Origin: Scatosoma sp045660265
GTDB taxonomy: Bacteria; Bacillota; Clostridia; Christensenellales; Borkfalkiaceae
Assembly: GCA_045660265.1 (NCBI GenBank)
Contig: JAZRDM010000013.1
Location: 7,507 to 71,506, forward strand
Length of the DNA stretch: 64,000 nucleotides
Direction of reading: 5' to 3'
Shown: in pieces, positions 48,313 to 56,019 of the stretch
How the letters are laid out: every line of letters begins with the position of its first letter
Numbering within the stretch: position 1 is the first letter of the stretch
Translations under genes and position numbers: made by a program
Notes under the pieces: generated by a model
What the model saw: the letters and a program-made list of their open reading frames with translations, nothing else
The model's database searches: none
What the model was told of the DNA's origin: nothing

Positions 48313-50778
48313 TTATTTCGTCATTTTTGCAAAGTCCGTTACAATAACATCTTCCGCATTGATGGGTTGCTTCGACGTAATTTCCACCGTTTGCGAAGTT
48401 CCCGCTTCAACGTCTAAATAGTTATCCGAATAGATACACTTGTAGTTATCTTTCATGGAAATAAATACCGATTTTGCAAATGCGTTTGCTGTAATCGTTA
48501 CCTTAATCTTATTTGCGTTAACAACTTCTTTTTTCACCTCGTAATCGCTGGTAAACGTATGATCGCGCCACATACCGTGCGAATACACGTTCGTTTTCTT
48601 TTCGCCGTTATCAACGTATTCTGCAAACAGATAAACATCCAATCTCTTACAATCGAAATCAACTGCCTTGGTGAACACTTTGTTTTCTAATGCCACAACG
48701 TCTGCAGTAGCTTCGTAAACAATTTTACCGTCATACGTCTTCGCGCCGTATTTTACCGTAGTCGTGAAAGGTTGCAAGGTGTCGTTTACAACAACTAATT
48801 CGGTAATACCTTGGTTGTTTTGCACAAAGGTAACCAAGCGAGGTTCAAACGATTTTTTCATTTGATAATATACTTGCTTGGGTTCGCACCAATAATCGAT
48901 ACACGACCAGCTTCCCGAAGGCCAAATATCCGTGTACATCCATGCCATAAAGCCGCCTGTGATGCCTTCGCCCGATCTCGTAAATTCCGTTTCCGCGCGC
49001 ATTGCTTCCGCATGAATCATCATTGCTTTTGCCGTAAAATCTTCAAGAGTCGTTACTTCGCCATACATATCCGAAGCGTACTTCATCTGTCTCTTTGCAA
49101 ACGTAAGAGGTACCGTACCATAGGGATTTTCCATCAATCTGTCATCCCAAAGCTCATTCATAGGCCAAAGCTTATCCGCAGGATAAATCTTTTTATTCGT
49201 TTCAATTGTATTCGGCCCCATCAACGCTGCTTCCGAAACAAACGGTACGCGTTTTTGTGCTACCAAATCTCTATAGATGTGAATACCTTCCACCAAGCTC
49301 TTTTCAAAAGAGTTGTGGTGGCTTTCACCAGAGTTTGCATCTTGCCCAACGTCCGTCCAACTGCAAGGCGATTGTCTTGCGAAAGGACGCGTTTTATCCA
49401 AATCTAAAATAGTACCTTGCAACAATACGTTTACAAAGAAGTCGCCCTTCGTAATACATCTACCGTAAGCGCCCGTCTTTTCATTACCGCCGCACCAATA
49501 TACAAGGGATACGTGGTTGCGCAATCTCTTTACTTGGTAAACTACTTCCTTTAACATATTGTCAACCCATTCGGGTTTATCTTCGGGAATATCCGCGCAA
49601 GCAAGCATGATATCCTGCCACACGAGAATACCCTTCTCGTCGCAAAGGTCATAGAAGATATCTTTTTCGTAAATACCGCCGCCCCATACGCGAAGCATAT
49701 TATAGTTGCCGTTTACCGCCAAATCAACGAGATTTTCGTACTTTTCATCTTCTACAACACCGGTGAAGCATTCTACGGGAATCCAGTTTGCACCCTTTGC
49801 AAAAATGATTTTACCGTTGATTTCCAACTCATAGCCAAGGAAGGCATCTGCTTTGGGCTTTTCGAGCAAGCGAACGGATCTAAAACCTAATTTACCCTTC
49901 TTTTCGCCGATAATTTTACCGCCTCTTTCCAACTCAATCTTATAGTTATACAAAGGGTGTTCGCCGTAACCAACAGGCCACCAAAGTTCAGGCTTTTCAA
50001 TAATGAAGCAAGCAAGGTTTTTCTTACCTACTACACTAAAAGACTTTTTAATATACGTATCGCCAAAAGGTTTTTCGGAAACGTAATAATGTAACGTATC
50101 CCCTTCCTCTTCCGCGTATGCCGTGCTGATATTTTTACCGTTTGCGTCGATAATAGGATGCGTATCGTAATTCAATTCGGTTAAGAAAGTAATATTACCT
50201 TCCGCGTCGGCAATCGTGTAAACGTCTTCAATTTTGCATTTACTGCCGTATTCAAGCACTACGTCTTGCCAAATACCGTATGCGCAAATTTTAGGAGCCC
50301 AGTCCCAGCCGAAATGACATTGTGCCTTTCTTACAAAAATTCTTGCTTCGTTGAAAATGGAAAAGTAGCCCGTCGTATCGAAGGTATCCATTTTATTAAG
50401 CGTCGAGTGCATTTCAACACGCAAATCGTTTTTACCAAGCTGTAAATGTTCTTTTACGTCGTAACGGAATTGCAAGAACATATTGTCCGTACTACCAAGC
50501 AATTTACCGTTTAAATAAATATCCGAATATACGTCAATCCCATTAAAAACAAGCTCGATACTCTCATTCTTCAACAATGCTTCATCCGCTTCAATCGTCG
50601 TTACGTATGTAAAATCGCGGCGGGGAATCCAATCGTTCTCCTTTTGATTGTCGCCAAAATAAGGATTTTTAACAATCCCTGCTTTATACAAATCAATGGT
50701 GATATCCCCAGGCACTTGCGCGGGAATTATCTTTCCATCATATTCTAATTGCCAATTTTGCAGTTGTTTCTTCTCCAT
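48313..50778 (-). CDS. Glycoside hydrolase family 2, beta-mannosidase-like
   Basis: An 821-residue protein without signal peptide. It has the N-terminal jelly roll (W-Q-L-E-Y-D-G-K-I-I-P-A-Q-V-P-G-D-I), then V-F-N-G-I-D-V-Y-S-D-I-Y-L-N-G, C-H-F-G-W-D-W-A-P (a beta-mannosidase motif), M-L-R-V-W-G-G-G-I-Y-E, the catalytic acid in V-Y-W-C-G-G-N-E, and the C-terminal sandwich domains. It should release mannose from imported manno-oligosaccharides or N-glycan fragments in the cytoplasm. It is monocistronic with its own promoter and terminator; no sugar transporter adjoins it. Confidence 0.92.
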   Translation of the reverse strand: MEKKQLQNWQLEYDGKIIPAQVPGDITIDLYKAGIVKNPYFGDNQKENDWIPRRDFTYVTTIEADEALLKNESIELVFNGIDVYSDIYLNGKLLGSTDNMFLQFRYDVKEHLQLGKNDLRVEMHSTLNKMDTFDTTGYFSIFNEARIFVRKAQCHFGWDWAPKICAYGIWQDVVLEYGSKCKIEDVYTIADAEGNITFLTELNYDTHPIIDANGKNISTAYAEEEGDTLHYYVSEKPFGDTYIKKSFSVVGKKNLACFIIEKPELWWPVGYGEHPLYNYKIELERGGKIIGEKKGKLGFRSVRLLEKPKADAFLGYELEINGKIIFAKGANWIPVECFTGVVEDEKYENLVDLAVNGNYNMLRVWGGGIYEKDIFYDLCDEKGILVWQDIMLACADIPEDKPEWVDNMLKEVVYQVKRLRNHVSLVYWCGGNEKTGAYGRCITKGDFFVNVLLQGTILDLDKTRPFARQSPCSWTDVGQDANSGESHHNSFEKSLVEGIHIYRDLVAQKRVPFVSEAALMGPNTIETNKKIYPADKLWPMNELWDDRLMENPYGTVPLTFAKRQMKYASDMYGEVTTLEDFTAKAMMIHAEAMRAETEFTRSGEGITGGFMAWMYTDIWPSGSWSCIDYWCEPKQVYYQMKKSFEPRLVTFVQNNQGITELVVVNDTLQPFTTTVKYGAKTYDGKIVYEATADVVALENKVFTKAVDFDCKRLDVYLFAEYVDNGEKKTNVYSHGMWRDHTFTSDYEVKKEVVNANKIKVTITANAFAKSVFISMKDNYKCIYSDNYLDVEAGTSQTVEITSKQPINAEDVIVTDFAKMTK

Positions 50779-50810
50779 GTCAGAGTACTCCTTTTAAAAT
50801 AAGTAATATA

Positions 50811-50839
50811 ACTATAACATACTTTCTTTTTAATGTCAA
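50811..50839 (-). promoter_or_regulatory. Sigma-A promoter of the GH2 gene
   Basis: A perfect TTGACA (50834-50839) and TATAGT (50811-50816) are 17 bases apart on the minus strand. Confidence 0.85.
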
Positions 50840-50927
50840 GCATTAAGGGATAATCTTGTTTGCCTATCACTTGTGTTTTTTTACTTATCTTTTGCGCTTT
50901 TATAAGCAACCGATTGCGCCGTCATTT

Positions 50928-51653
50928 TTACCGTACGTTCATCAAAGCGTCAATTGCGGGCGTTAACGTTTGCGTAACCACCTGATACCCTTTCTCCGTA
51001 AAATGTGCGCCGTCCGTCGTATACCCCTCGTATACTTCGCCTATCGATTCGTCAAACAACGGAGTATATACGTCCACAAACACAAAGCTATATTTCTCCG
51101 CCAATTTTTTAATAATCACGTTATTATAAGCCGCAATTTGATTTTTATGTCCCCAATCGCCCCCCATGGCCGTAAGAGAAACCAAAACTACCTTGGTTTG
51201 CGGCAAATTATCCCGCATTCCGATAAGGATATTTTCGTAGTTTTCAAACATGGTGTTTAAATTATTTCCGCCGATAAGTATTACCGCAATTTTAGGCTTC
51301 AACGCGTACACGGATACCTCTAATCGACTTTCTAGCCCGTGCGTCGTCTCCCCGCCAATCCCACGGTTTGCCGTCAAATACTGTGGATAATATTTTTGCA
51401 AATCATAGCCGTCCGTAAGACTGTCGCCTAAAAACGCAACGTCTACCTCAAAGTCTGCATACCTTTCGTTTTCATCTTGATATAAAGCTAATTTATTTGC
51501 ATAATATTCCTGCACTAAACGCTCTCTTTCCGCCTGTTTTTCTTGTTCAGGAAGATGAAAAGCAAAAATGAATATACTCAGCCCCAAAATAACCAAAGCT
51601 AATACGCTGCTTATGATAATTCCGACTAATTTCTTTTTACTTACCGCTTGCAT
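50928..51653 (-). CDS. Membrane-anchored SGNH/GDSL hydrolase
   Basis: A 241-residue protein. A short basic N-terminus (S-K-K-K-L-V-G) and one hydrophobic segment (residues 10-32) anchor it outside the cell. The catalytic domain shows block I F-L-G-D-S-L-T-D-G-Y-D-L, block II R-G-I-G-G-E-T, block III I-L-I-G-G-N-N-L-N and block V T-D-G-A-H-F-T (Asp-x-x-His type). The family includes lipases and acetyl-esterases of wall polymers and glycans. It is transcribed away from the Cys-rich peptide operon. The ribosome binding site is weak (GAGTAG). Confidence 0.88.
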   Translation of the reverse strand: MQAVSKKKLVGIIISSVLALVILGLSIFIFAFHLPEQEKQAERERLVQEYYANKLALYQDENERYADFEVDVAFLGDSLTDGYDLQKYYPQYLTANRGIGGETTHGLESRLEVSVYALKPKIAVILIGGNNLNTMFENYENILIGMRDNLPQTKVVLVSLTAMGGDWGHKNQIAAYNNVIIKKLAEKYSFVFVDVYTPLFDESIGEVYEGYTTDGAHFTEKGYQVVTQTLTPAIDALMNVR

Positions 51654-51747
51654 AATTCTACTCTTTTCAAAGTGTTTTTTCTATTATAACAAAAGTAATA
51701 AAATAAATCAAGTTTTTAAAAGATTTTTATTTTTTTGTTTAATCTAA

Positions 51748-51776
51748 TTGACATTTGTCGAATTATGTTATATACT
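51748..51776 (+). promoter_or_regulatory. Sigma-A promoter of the Cys-rich peptide operon
   Basis: A perfect TTGACA (51748-51753) and TATACT (51771-51776) are 17 bases apart, 36 bases before the first small gene. The region 51654-51747 is A/T-rich with no further feature seen. Confidence 0.75.
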
Positions 51777-51811
51777 TGTATATAATAACAAAATTTACAT
51801 AGGAAAAGCAT

Positions 51812-52150
51812 ATGAAAAAATATTCTTTACTTATTCAACAATATAAAAATCAAGATTTAAAGCATACCTGTTTAGACGAAAAAAACGGCTCGTTACAAGA
51901 TGCAAACTGCTCAATTGACTGCGATTGTCCTTGCTTTGATGGATACTACTCTTGCTCGGATTGTTTCGATTGCCATAATTGTAGCTGTTGCGATAACTGT
52001 AGCCTTTGCGACAATTATTATGATTGCGCGGATTGTTGGGATTGCAACAATTGCAGCTGTTGCGATAGTACTTCCGATTGCAGCTGTTGTTCGTTTGAAA
52101 TGGCAATTTGCGGATTCTGCGAAGATTGTGGTTGCGACGAATGCTATTGA
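51812..52150 (+). CDS. Cys-rich RiPP-like precursor peptide 1
   Basis: A 112-residue peptide with 27 cysteines. Residues 1-33 form a charged, leader-like block (M-K-K-Y-S-L-L-I-Q-Q-Y-K ... D-E-K-N-G-S-L-Q-D-A-N-C) shared almost unchanged with the next gene. The rest is Cys/Asp/Asn/Ser-rich. A unit C-x2-C-x2-C-x2-C-x-C-C occurs at residues 48-60 and again at 72-84, an exact 24-residue period. There is no signal peptide or membrane segment. AGGAAAAGCAT precedes the ATG. A conserved leader with a variable Cys core is the layout of ribosomally made, modified peptides. A metal-binding (metallothionein-like) protein is the main alternative. Not matched to any named family. Confidence 0.72.
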   Translation: MKKYSLLIQQYKNQDLKHTCLDEKNGSLQDANCSIDCDCPCFDGYYSCSDCFDCHNCSCCDNCSLCDNYYDCADCWDCNNCSCCDSTSDCSCCSFEMAICGFCEDCGCDECY

Positions 52151-52179
52151 TATTCGAATTTTAAAGGAGGCTTTTGTTT

Positions 52180-52404
52180 ATGAAAAAATACTCTTCCCTT
52201 ATTGAACAATACAAAACGCAAGACAAAAAGCAAGATTTAATCGACGAAAAAAACGGCTCGTTACAAGAAGCCCATTGCTTTGATGATGACGACTGTTTTG
52301 ATATGGGTACCCTTTGCACTTGCACATCCGCTGGTTGCGACGGCTCGATTGCCGCGTGCGACACTTGCAGAAGCGACGAATGTTTCGATTGCAACTATAA
52401 TTAA
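52180..52404 (+). CDS. Cys-rich RiPP-like precursor peptide 2
   Basis: A 74-residue peptide with 9 cysteines, 29 bases behind precursor 1. About 26 of the first 39 positions match precursor 1 without gaps (M-K-K-Y-S-x-L-I-x-Q-Y-K-x-Q-D; D-E-K-N-G-S-L-Q-x-A-x-C). The remaining 35 residues have a different pattern (D-D-D-D-C, C-T-C, D-T-C, E-C-F-D-C) and lack the CC pairs. The ATG at 52180 is set by AGGAGG nine bases upstream; a TTG six bases earlier is in frame but badly spaced. The stronger ribosome binding site suggests it is translated well. Confidence 0.72.
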   Translation: MKKYSSLIEQYKTQDKKQDLIDEKNGSLQEAHCFDDDDCFDMGTLCTCTSAGCDGSIAACDTCRSDECFDCNYN

Positions 52405-52417
52405 TAAATAAAACGTT

Positions 52418-52446
52418 GAAACCCTTACCTGCAAGGTGAGGGTTTC
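52418..52446 (+). promoter_or_regulatory. Strong intercistronic hairpin without U-tract
   Basis: GAAACCCTTACCT / AGGTGAGGGTTTC pair over 13 bases (one G-U) with a GCA loop. GTTACTATT rather than a T-run follows. It separates the two precursor genes from the downstream genes and could attenuate read-through or protect the 3' end of a processed precursor mRNA. Confidence 0.7.
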
Positions 52447-52463
52447 GTTACTATTGAGAAACT

Positions 52464-53906
52464 ATGGCATTTTTTGGATATTTGCTTGCATTTTTATATA
52501 TTATCCTATTGCTTTTAACGGCGCGGGTATTGCGAAAAACAACGGGAGAGATAGAAATAGGCAGAAAGGCTGTGCATATCGGCACTTTCTTCTTATTGCC
52601 CATCGCCCATTTTTGTTTCGCAAATAAGGAGCATTTGGTTATCTTATGCTTACTGTTTGCTATCTTGACCGCATTTTCAAGCAAACTCCCCCTTTTAAAA
52701 AACATTCATCGGGAAGGGACAAAGCAATTCGGTATGTTGTATTATTCCCTTTCCTTACTCATTTTTTCCCTTGTATGCGTAGTGGAAACAATTCTTCGCG
52801 GAAATTGCAATCTCACTTTCTCCGCCATGAGCGTCGCATTCGCGGCGTTAGCTCTGGGCGACGGAACAGCAAGCCTTGTAGGCGGCAAAATCAAATCCCC
52901 TATCCTGCATCAAAACAAGACGCTTTCAGGAACGCTTTTCTGCTCGTTTTTTACTGCTTTCGGCGTAGGCGTACTGTGGCTGTTTGGGTTGATTTCTTGC
53001 AACGTATGGATATTGCTTTCTATTGCGTTTGTGGCAGGCATGGGCGAATTAATTGGCGGAAAGTTCGATAATTTTCTTGTACCCTTTTCCGTATATTTTA
53101 CCTATCTTGGCGGATATTTATTAGGCAACACGTTCGCAATCGCCATTATCATTTTTTGCGCAGTATTTTATATTGCTTTTCTGCTTAAATTCATCACGCT
53201 TTCAGGCGCAATAGCCGCTGGCTGTATTGGAGGATTATTCTTTTATTTCGGCGGAATATATGCATTTTTATTTATCTTGCTTTGTTATGCTGTACTGCTG
53301 ATATGTTCACGCATACAAAAAAGTAAACACTGTGATTTATCTTCCGTTGTCGCAAAAACCAAAGGCAAAGATTTTATCGAAATTTTCGTTAATGGTTTTT
53401 TTTCCATTCTTGCGCTTATTTTATTCGCGTTTATAAAAGACACACGGCTGTTAGCGAATTCTCTTATCATTTTAAGCGCAAACTTTGTCGATTCGCTTTC
53501 TTCGGATATCGGCGCACTTTCCAAAACACCGCCAAAAGATATTTTAACAAGAGCGCAAGTTGAAAAAGGAATTTCGGGCGGTGTTACCCCCCTTGGAACA
53601 ATTGCCTCGCTGATTGGCGCATGCGTGTTTTCAATTTTGGTTGCATTGATAGCAAAACTGCCCTTACTTTATCTTGTCTTATTAACGCCGTTAGCGTTTA
53701 TCGGAACGCTGACAGACAGCGTTTTAGGCTCTCTTATACAAGCGAAATATCAATGTGAGGTTTGCGAAAAATACACCGAAAAACGTACGCATTGCGGTAA
53801 AAATACAATTCTAATTGGAGGAAAGGAAGGTATGAATAACGACGCCGTCAACTTTATCTCTTCAGGCGTAGTTTTTTGCTTATCCTTCCTACTCTTTTTG
53901 TTATGA
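52464..53906 (+). CDS. Fused polyprenol kinase-like / DUF92 membrane protein
   Basis: A 480-residue protein with about 13 hydrophobic segments. Residues 1-210 resemble the phytol/dolichol kinase (CTP-dependent, phosphatidate cytidylyltransferase-like) family: G-R-K-A-V-H-I-G-T near residue 32 and A-L-G-D-G-T-A-S-L-V-G-G-K followed by K-T-L-S-G-T. Residues 230-480 are a DUF92 domain: D-S-L-S-S-D-I-G-A-L-S, the G-I-S-G-G-V-T-P-L-G-T segment, and the closing N-D-A-V-N-F-I-S-S-G. In plants the separate homologues VTE5 and VTE6 successively phosphorylate phytol. Stepwise phosphorylation of an isoprenoid alcohol is therefore inferred. The start codon has no strong ribosome binding site. It overlaps the next gene by 4 bases. 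Confidence 0.75.
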   Translation: MAFFGYLLAFLYIILLLLTARVLRKTTGEIEIGRKAVHIGTFFLLPIAHFCFANKEHLVILCLLFAILTAFSSKLPLLKNIHREGTKQFGMLYYSLSLLIFSLVCVVETILRGNCNLTFSAMSVAFAALALGDGTASLVGGKIKSPILHQNKTLSGTLFCSFFTAFGVGVLWLFGLISCNVWILLSIAFVAGMGELIGGKFDNFLVPFSVYFTYLGGYLLGNTFAIAIIIFCAVFYIAFLLKFITLSGAIAAGCIGGLFFYFGGIYAFLFILLCYAVLLICSRIQKSKHCDLSSVVAKTKGKDFIEIFVNGFFSILALILFAFIKDTRLLANSLIILSANFVDSLSSDIGALSKTPPKDILTRAQVEKGISGGVTPLGTIASLIGACVFSILVALIAKLPLLYLVLLTPLAFIGTLTDSVLGSLIQAKYQCEVCEKYTEKRTHCGKNTILIGGKEGMNNDAVNFISSGVVFCLSFLLFLL

Positions 53907-54376
53907 TTTTTCTTGTTTGCAATCTACTGCTTTGGTTAGGGTTCGGCTGTTTTATTGCTTGCTTATGCGGAGAAAACAGCGCGGTTTGTATAACGCTTAG
54001 CAGTTTGTTTTTCGCCTACCTTCTTCCTTGTTTACACGAATTAGGCCATATCCTTGGTTGTAAGTTCACCAAGGCAAAAATCGCCAAAATCCATTTATTA
54101 TTTTGGTCAGTAGAAAATGGGAAAGCGAATATTTCCCAACGCCTACTCCCCTTTAAAGTTTCCTTTTATTCGGGAAAAAACGATTTTATCGTATATATAT
54201 GTGGTATCCTTGCAAGCCTATTGCTTGCCCTTATCAGCGGCGGGCTGTACGCCATTTTTAAAGCAGCGTATCTACTCCCGCCCCTCTTTATTTCTATTGC
54301 GGTTTTTCTTTTTAATTTACTTGGAAAGAACAGCGACTTAAATAAAGCCATTCATTGCTTGAAACACGGAGAATAA
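53903..54376 (+). CDS. Minimal M50-like (site-2 protease type) membrane metalloprotease
   Basis: A 157-residue protein with about four hydrophobic segments. It carries H-E-L-G-H in the second segment (L-L-P-C-L-H-E-L-G-H-I-L-G-C) and a possible distal metal ligand in N-L-L-G-K-N-S-D-L-N-K near residue 145, the layout of M50 proteases cut to the core. The ATG at 53903 overlaps the preceding stop as ATGA; an upstream TTG in frame is unlikely. Intramembrane or membrane-proximal cleavage is predicted. In this cluster it is a candidate for leader removal from the Cys-rich precursors, an inference from position only. Confidence 0.72.
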   Translation: MIFLVCNLLLWLGFGCFIACLCGENSAVCITLSSLFFAYLLPCLHELGHILGCKFTKAKIAKIHLLFWSVENGKANISQRLLPFKVSFYSGKNDFIVYICGILASLLLALISGGLYAIFKAAYLLPPLFISIAVFLFNLLGKNSDLNKAIHCLKHGE

Positions 54377-54377
54377 T

Positions 54378-55196
54378 ATGTTCGGTTACGTAAAACTAGA
54401 CAAAAAAGCACCCCTGCTTTTAAAAAATAATTTCAGAAAACATTATTGTTTTTTGTGTCATTCGCTCGGCAAATACTACGGGCAATTATCCCGTTTCCTT
54501 GTATCTTTCGACGTAACCTTTTGCTTAATGCTCTTTGCTGAAGACGCTTATTTAAAGCAAGTCGAAGCTATTAAATGCTTTAAAAAATCAGAGCCGTTAA
54601 ACACTGCATTAAACGAAGAGCTTGCAAAAAAAATTGCAGCGTTTAATCTCACGCTCGTTGCGGCAGAGTTAGATGATAACATCCGCGACAAAGATAATTT
54701 TTACTCTAAAATAGCCTACGGCGCTTTGAAAAAACAATTTAAAAAAATACAAGCGGATTTTCCTCTTTTATGGACAACGGTAAACGAAGGCTACGACGAG
54801 ATGGAAGCCATTGAAAAGCGAGACGGCTCGCTTGACGAAATGGAAAACTGTTTTGCGGATATCATTGAAAAGGTTGCTAAAAGCTGTTTTGACGTAACGG
54901 ACGAAGGCATTTTAAGCCAATTAAAATTCGTTGCGAAAAACTTGTATTTTATGGACGCTGTGGACGATTTGGATAAAGACGTAAAAAACAACGCCTATAA
55001 TCCTTTAAAAGCTTACCAAAGCAAGAAAAACTTAATCGAGTGCAACTACGACGCACTCCGCGCGCACATAAAAGCGCAACGGGATGAGCTTATTCCGCCC
55101 ACGACGAGAAGCATGAACGTTTTAACAGCCACCAGAGTGGTTTGTTTTGGAATCCCCGAAGCCTTTTTTAGAATTTGCAGAGGAAAACTGTCATGA
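54378..55196 (+). CDS. DUF5685-like protein
   Basis: A 272-residue soluble protein. It opens M-F-G-Y-V-K-L-D-K-K-A-P and then H-Y-C-F-L-C-H-S-L-G-K-Y-Y-G, matching the DUF5685 start pattern (M-F-G-Y-V-x-P-D ... C-x-L-C-x-x-L-G-x-x-Y-G). Later, D-A-V-D-D-L-D-K-D-V-K-N-N-A-Y-N-P resembles the aspartate-rich helix of all-alpha enzymes such as prenyl synthases. That resemblance is only suggestive. Function is unknown. GGAGAATAAT precedes the ATG, and the stop overlaps the next start (ATGA). Confidence 0.7.
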   Translation: MFGYVKLDKKAPLLLKNNFRKHYCFLCHSLGKYYGQLSRFLVSFDVTFCLMLFAEDAYLKQVEAIKCFKKSEPLNTALNEELAKKIAAFNLTLVAAELDDNIRDKDNFYSKIAYGALKKQFKKIQADFPLLWTTVNEGYDEMEAIEKRDGSLDEMENCFADIIEKVAKSCFDVTDEGILSQLKFVAKNLYFMDAVDDLDKDVKNNAYNPLKAYQSKKNLIECNYDALRAHIKAQRDELIPPTTRSMNVLTATRVVCFGIPEAFFRICRGKLS

Positions 55197-56011
55197 TTGT
55201 CCATATTGAATATGAAAACTTAAAAAAATATAAAGAAATTTTTATTACTCTTTCTAAAAAATACGGTACAAAGCTTTCGGGCGTTTGCTTACATTGTGAT
55301 AAAAAAGTTTCTTTAAAGCCCTACGAGTTTTCGCGTAAAAAAATGGGGCAAATTTGCTATCAAATTCCCTTGCGGCTGTTAAATAAAAAACTTATCAAAT
55401 CTTGCAATCGCTTGCAAATAGATTTAATTCTTGTCATCGAAAGCGCGCCGACAAAAACACAAAAAGCGCTTTTACAAACGATAGAACGGGCAACCGTTGT
55501 TTATGATAAAAACCAAGACGTTGAAACGGCAAACTTTTTAAACGAACAAACCAACTTGCTTGTTTGTTCTAGCGAAAAGAACTGCGCGTTGCAGGCGGAT
55601 TTGTTCCATATCGCCGTCTACAACCAGTATCAATATCAATGCAAATGCACGTCTTGTCTTTCTAACGTTTTATATATCACAAAAGAAAACGACGTATGCT
55701 TTTGCCCCTTTCATCCTACTGAAAGCAAGCTTTGCACTACGGATTACGAAGGCGATTATTTTGATAACGAACTGTTTGTGCAAATCTTAAGCAAAGAAAT
55801 CGAAAAGCGCGAAGAATGCAAAAAAACGTGCGCGCATTATGCCGTTTGCCACGGCGGCTGCGCCATGGAAGATATTTGCCAAGCGGTTAAAACACAATAC
55901 CCCCTTATGCAAGAAAGAGCAAACGAAATCGCTTGTAATCACATCCCTCTCAGCGAATTATCGCTCTATGAAAAAGAAGCCGTTTTGCGCGGCGTATCAC
56001 AAGGAAAATAG
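55193..56011 (+). CDS. SPASM-like Cys-rich protein lacking a radical-SAM core
   Basis: A 272-residue protein. The N-terminal 150 residues have scattered cysteines but no C-x3-C-x2-C radical-SAM motif. The C-terminal part shows C-K-C-T-S-C, D-V-C-F-C-P-F-H and then C-K-K-T-C-A-H-Y-A-V-C-H-G-G-C, a C-x3-C-x5-C-x3-C array. It closely resembles the SPASM auxiliary-cluster domain of peptide-modifying radical-SAM enzymes. It likely binds one or two iron-sulfur clusters. The ATG overlaps the DUF5685 stop and follows AGAGG. It may be a recognition or scaffold subunit working with a radical-SAM enzyme elsewhere, or a degenerate maturase. Confidence 0.68.
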   Translation: MIVHIEYENLKKYKEIFITLSKKYGTKLSGVCLHCDKKVSLKPYEFSRKKMGQICYQIPLRLLNKKLIKSCNRLQIDLILVIESAPTKTQKALLQTIERATVVYDKNQDVETANFLNEQTNLLVCSSEKNCALQADLFHIAVYNQYQYQCKCTSCLSNVLYITKENDVCFCPFHPTESKLCTTDYEGDYFDNELFVQILSKEIEKREECKKTCAHYAVCHGGCAMEDICQAVKTQYPLMQERANEIACNHIPLSELSLYEKEAVLRGVSQGK

Positions 56012-56019
56012 GAGAAATT

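Noticed and set aside
51812..52404. Lanthipeptide, sactipeptide or metallothionein assignment for the Cys-rich peptides
   Set aside because: No LanB/C/M and no radical-SAM gene is adjacent, and the leader/core conservation pattern argues against a plain metallothionein. The family was left unnamed.
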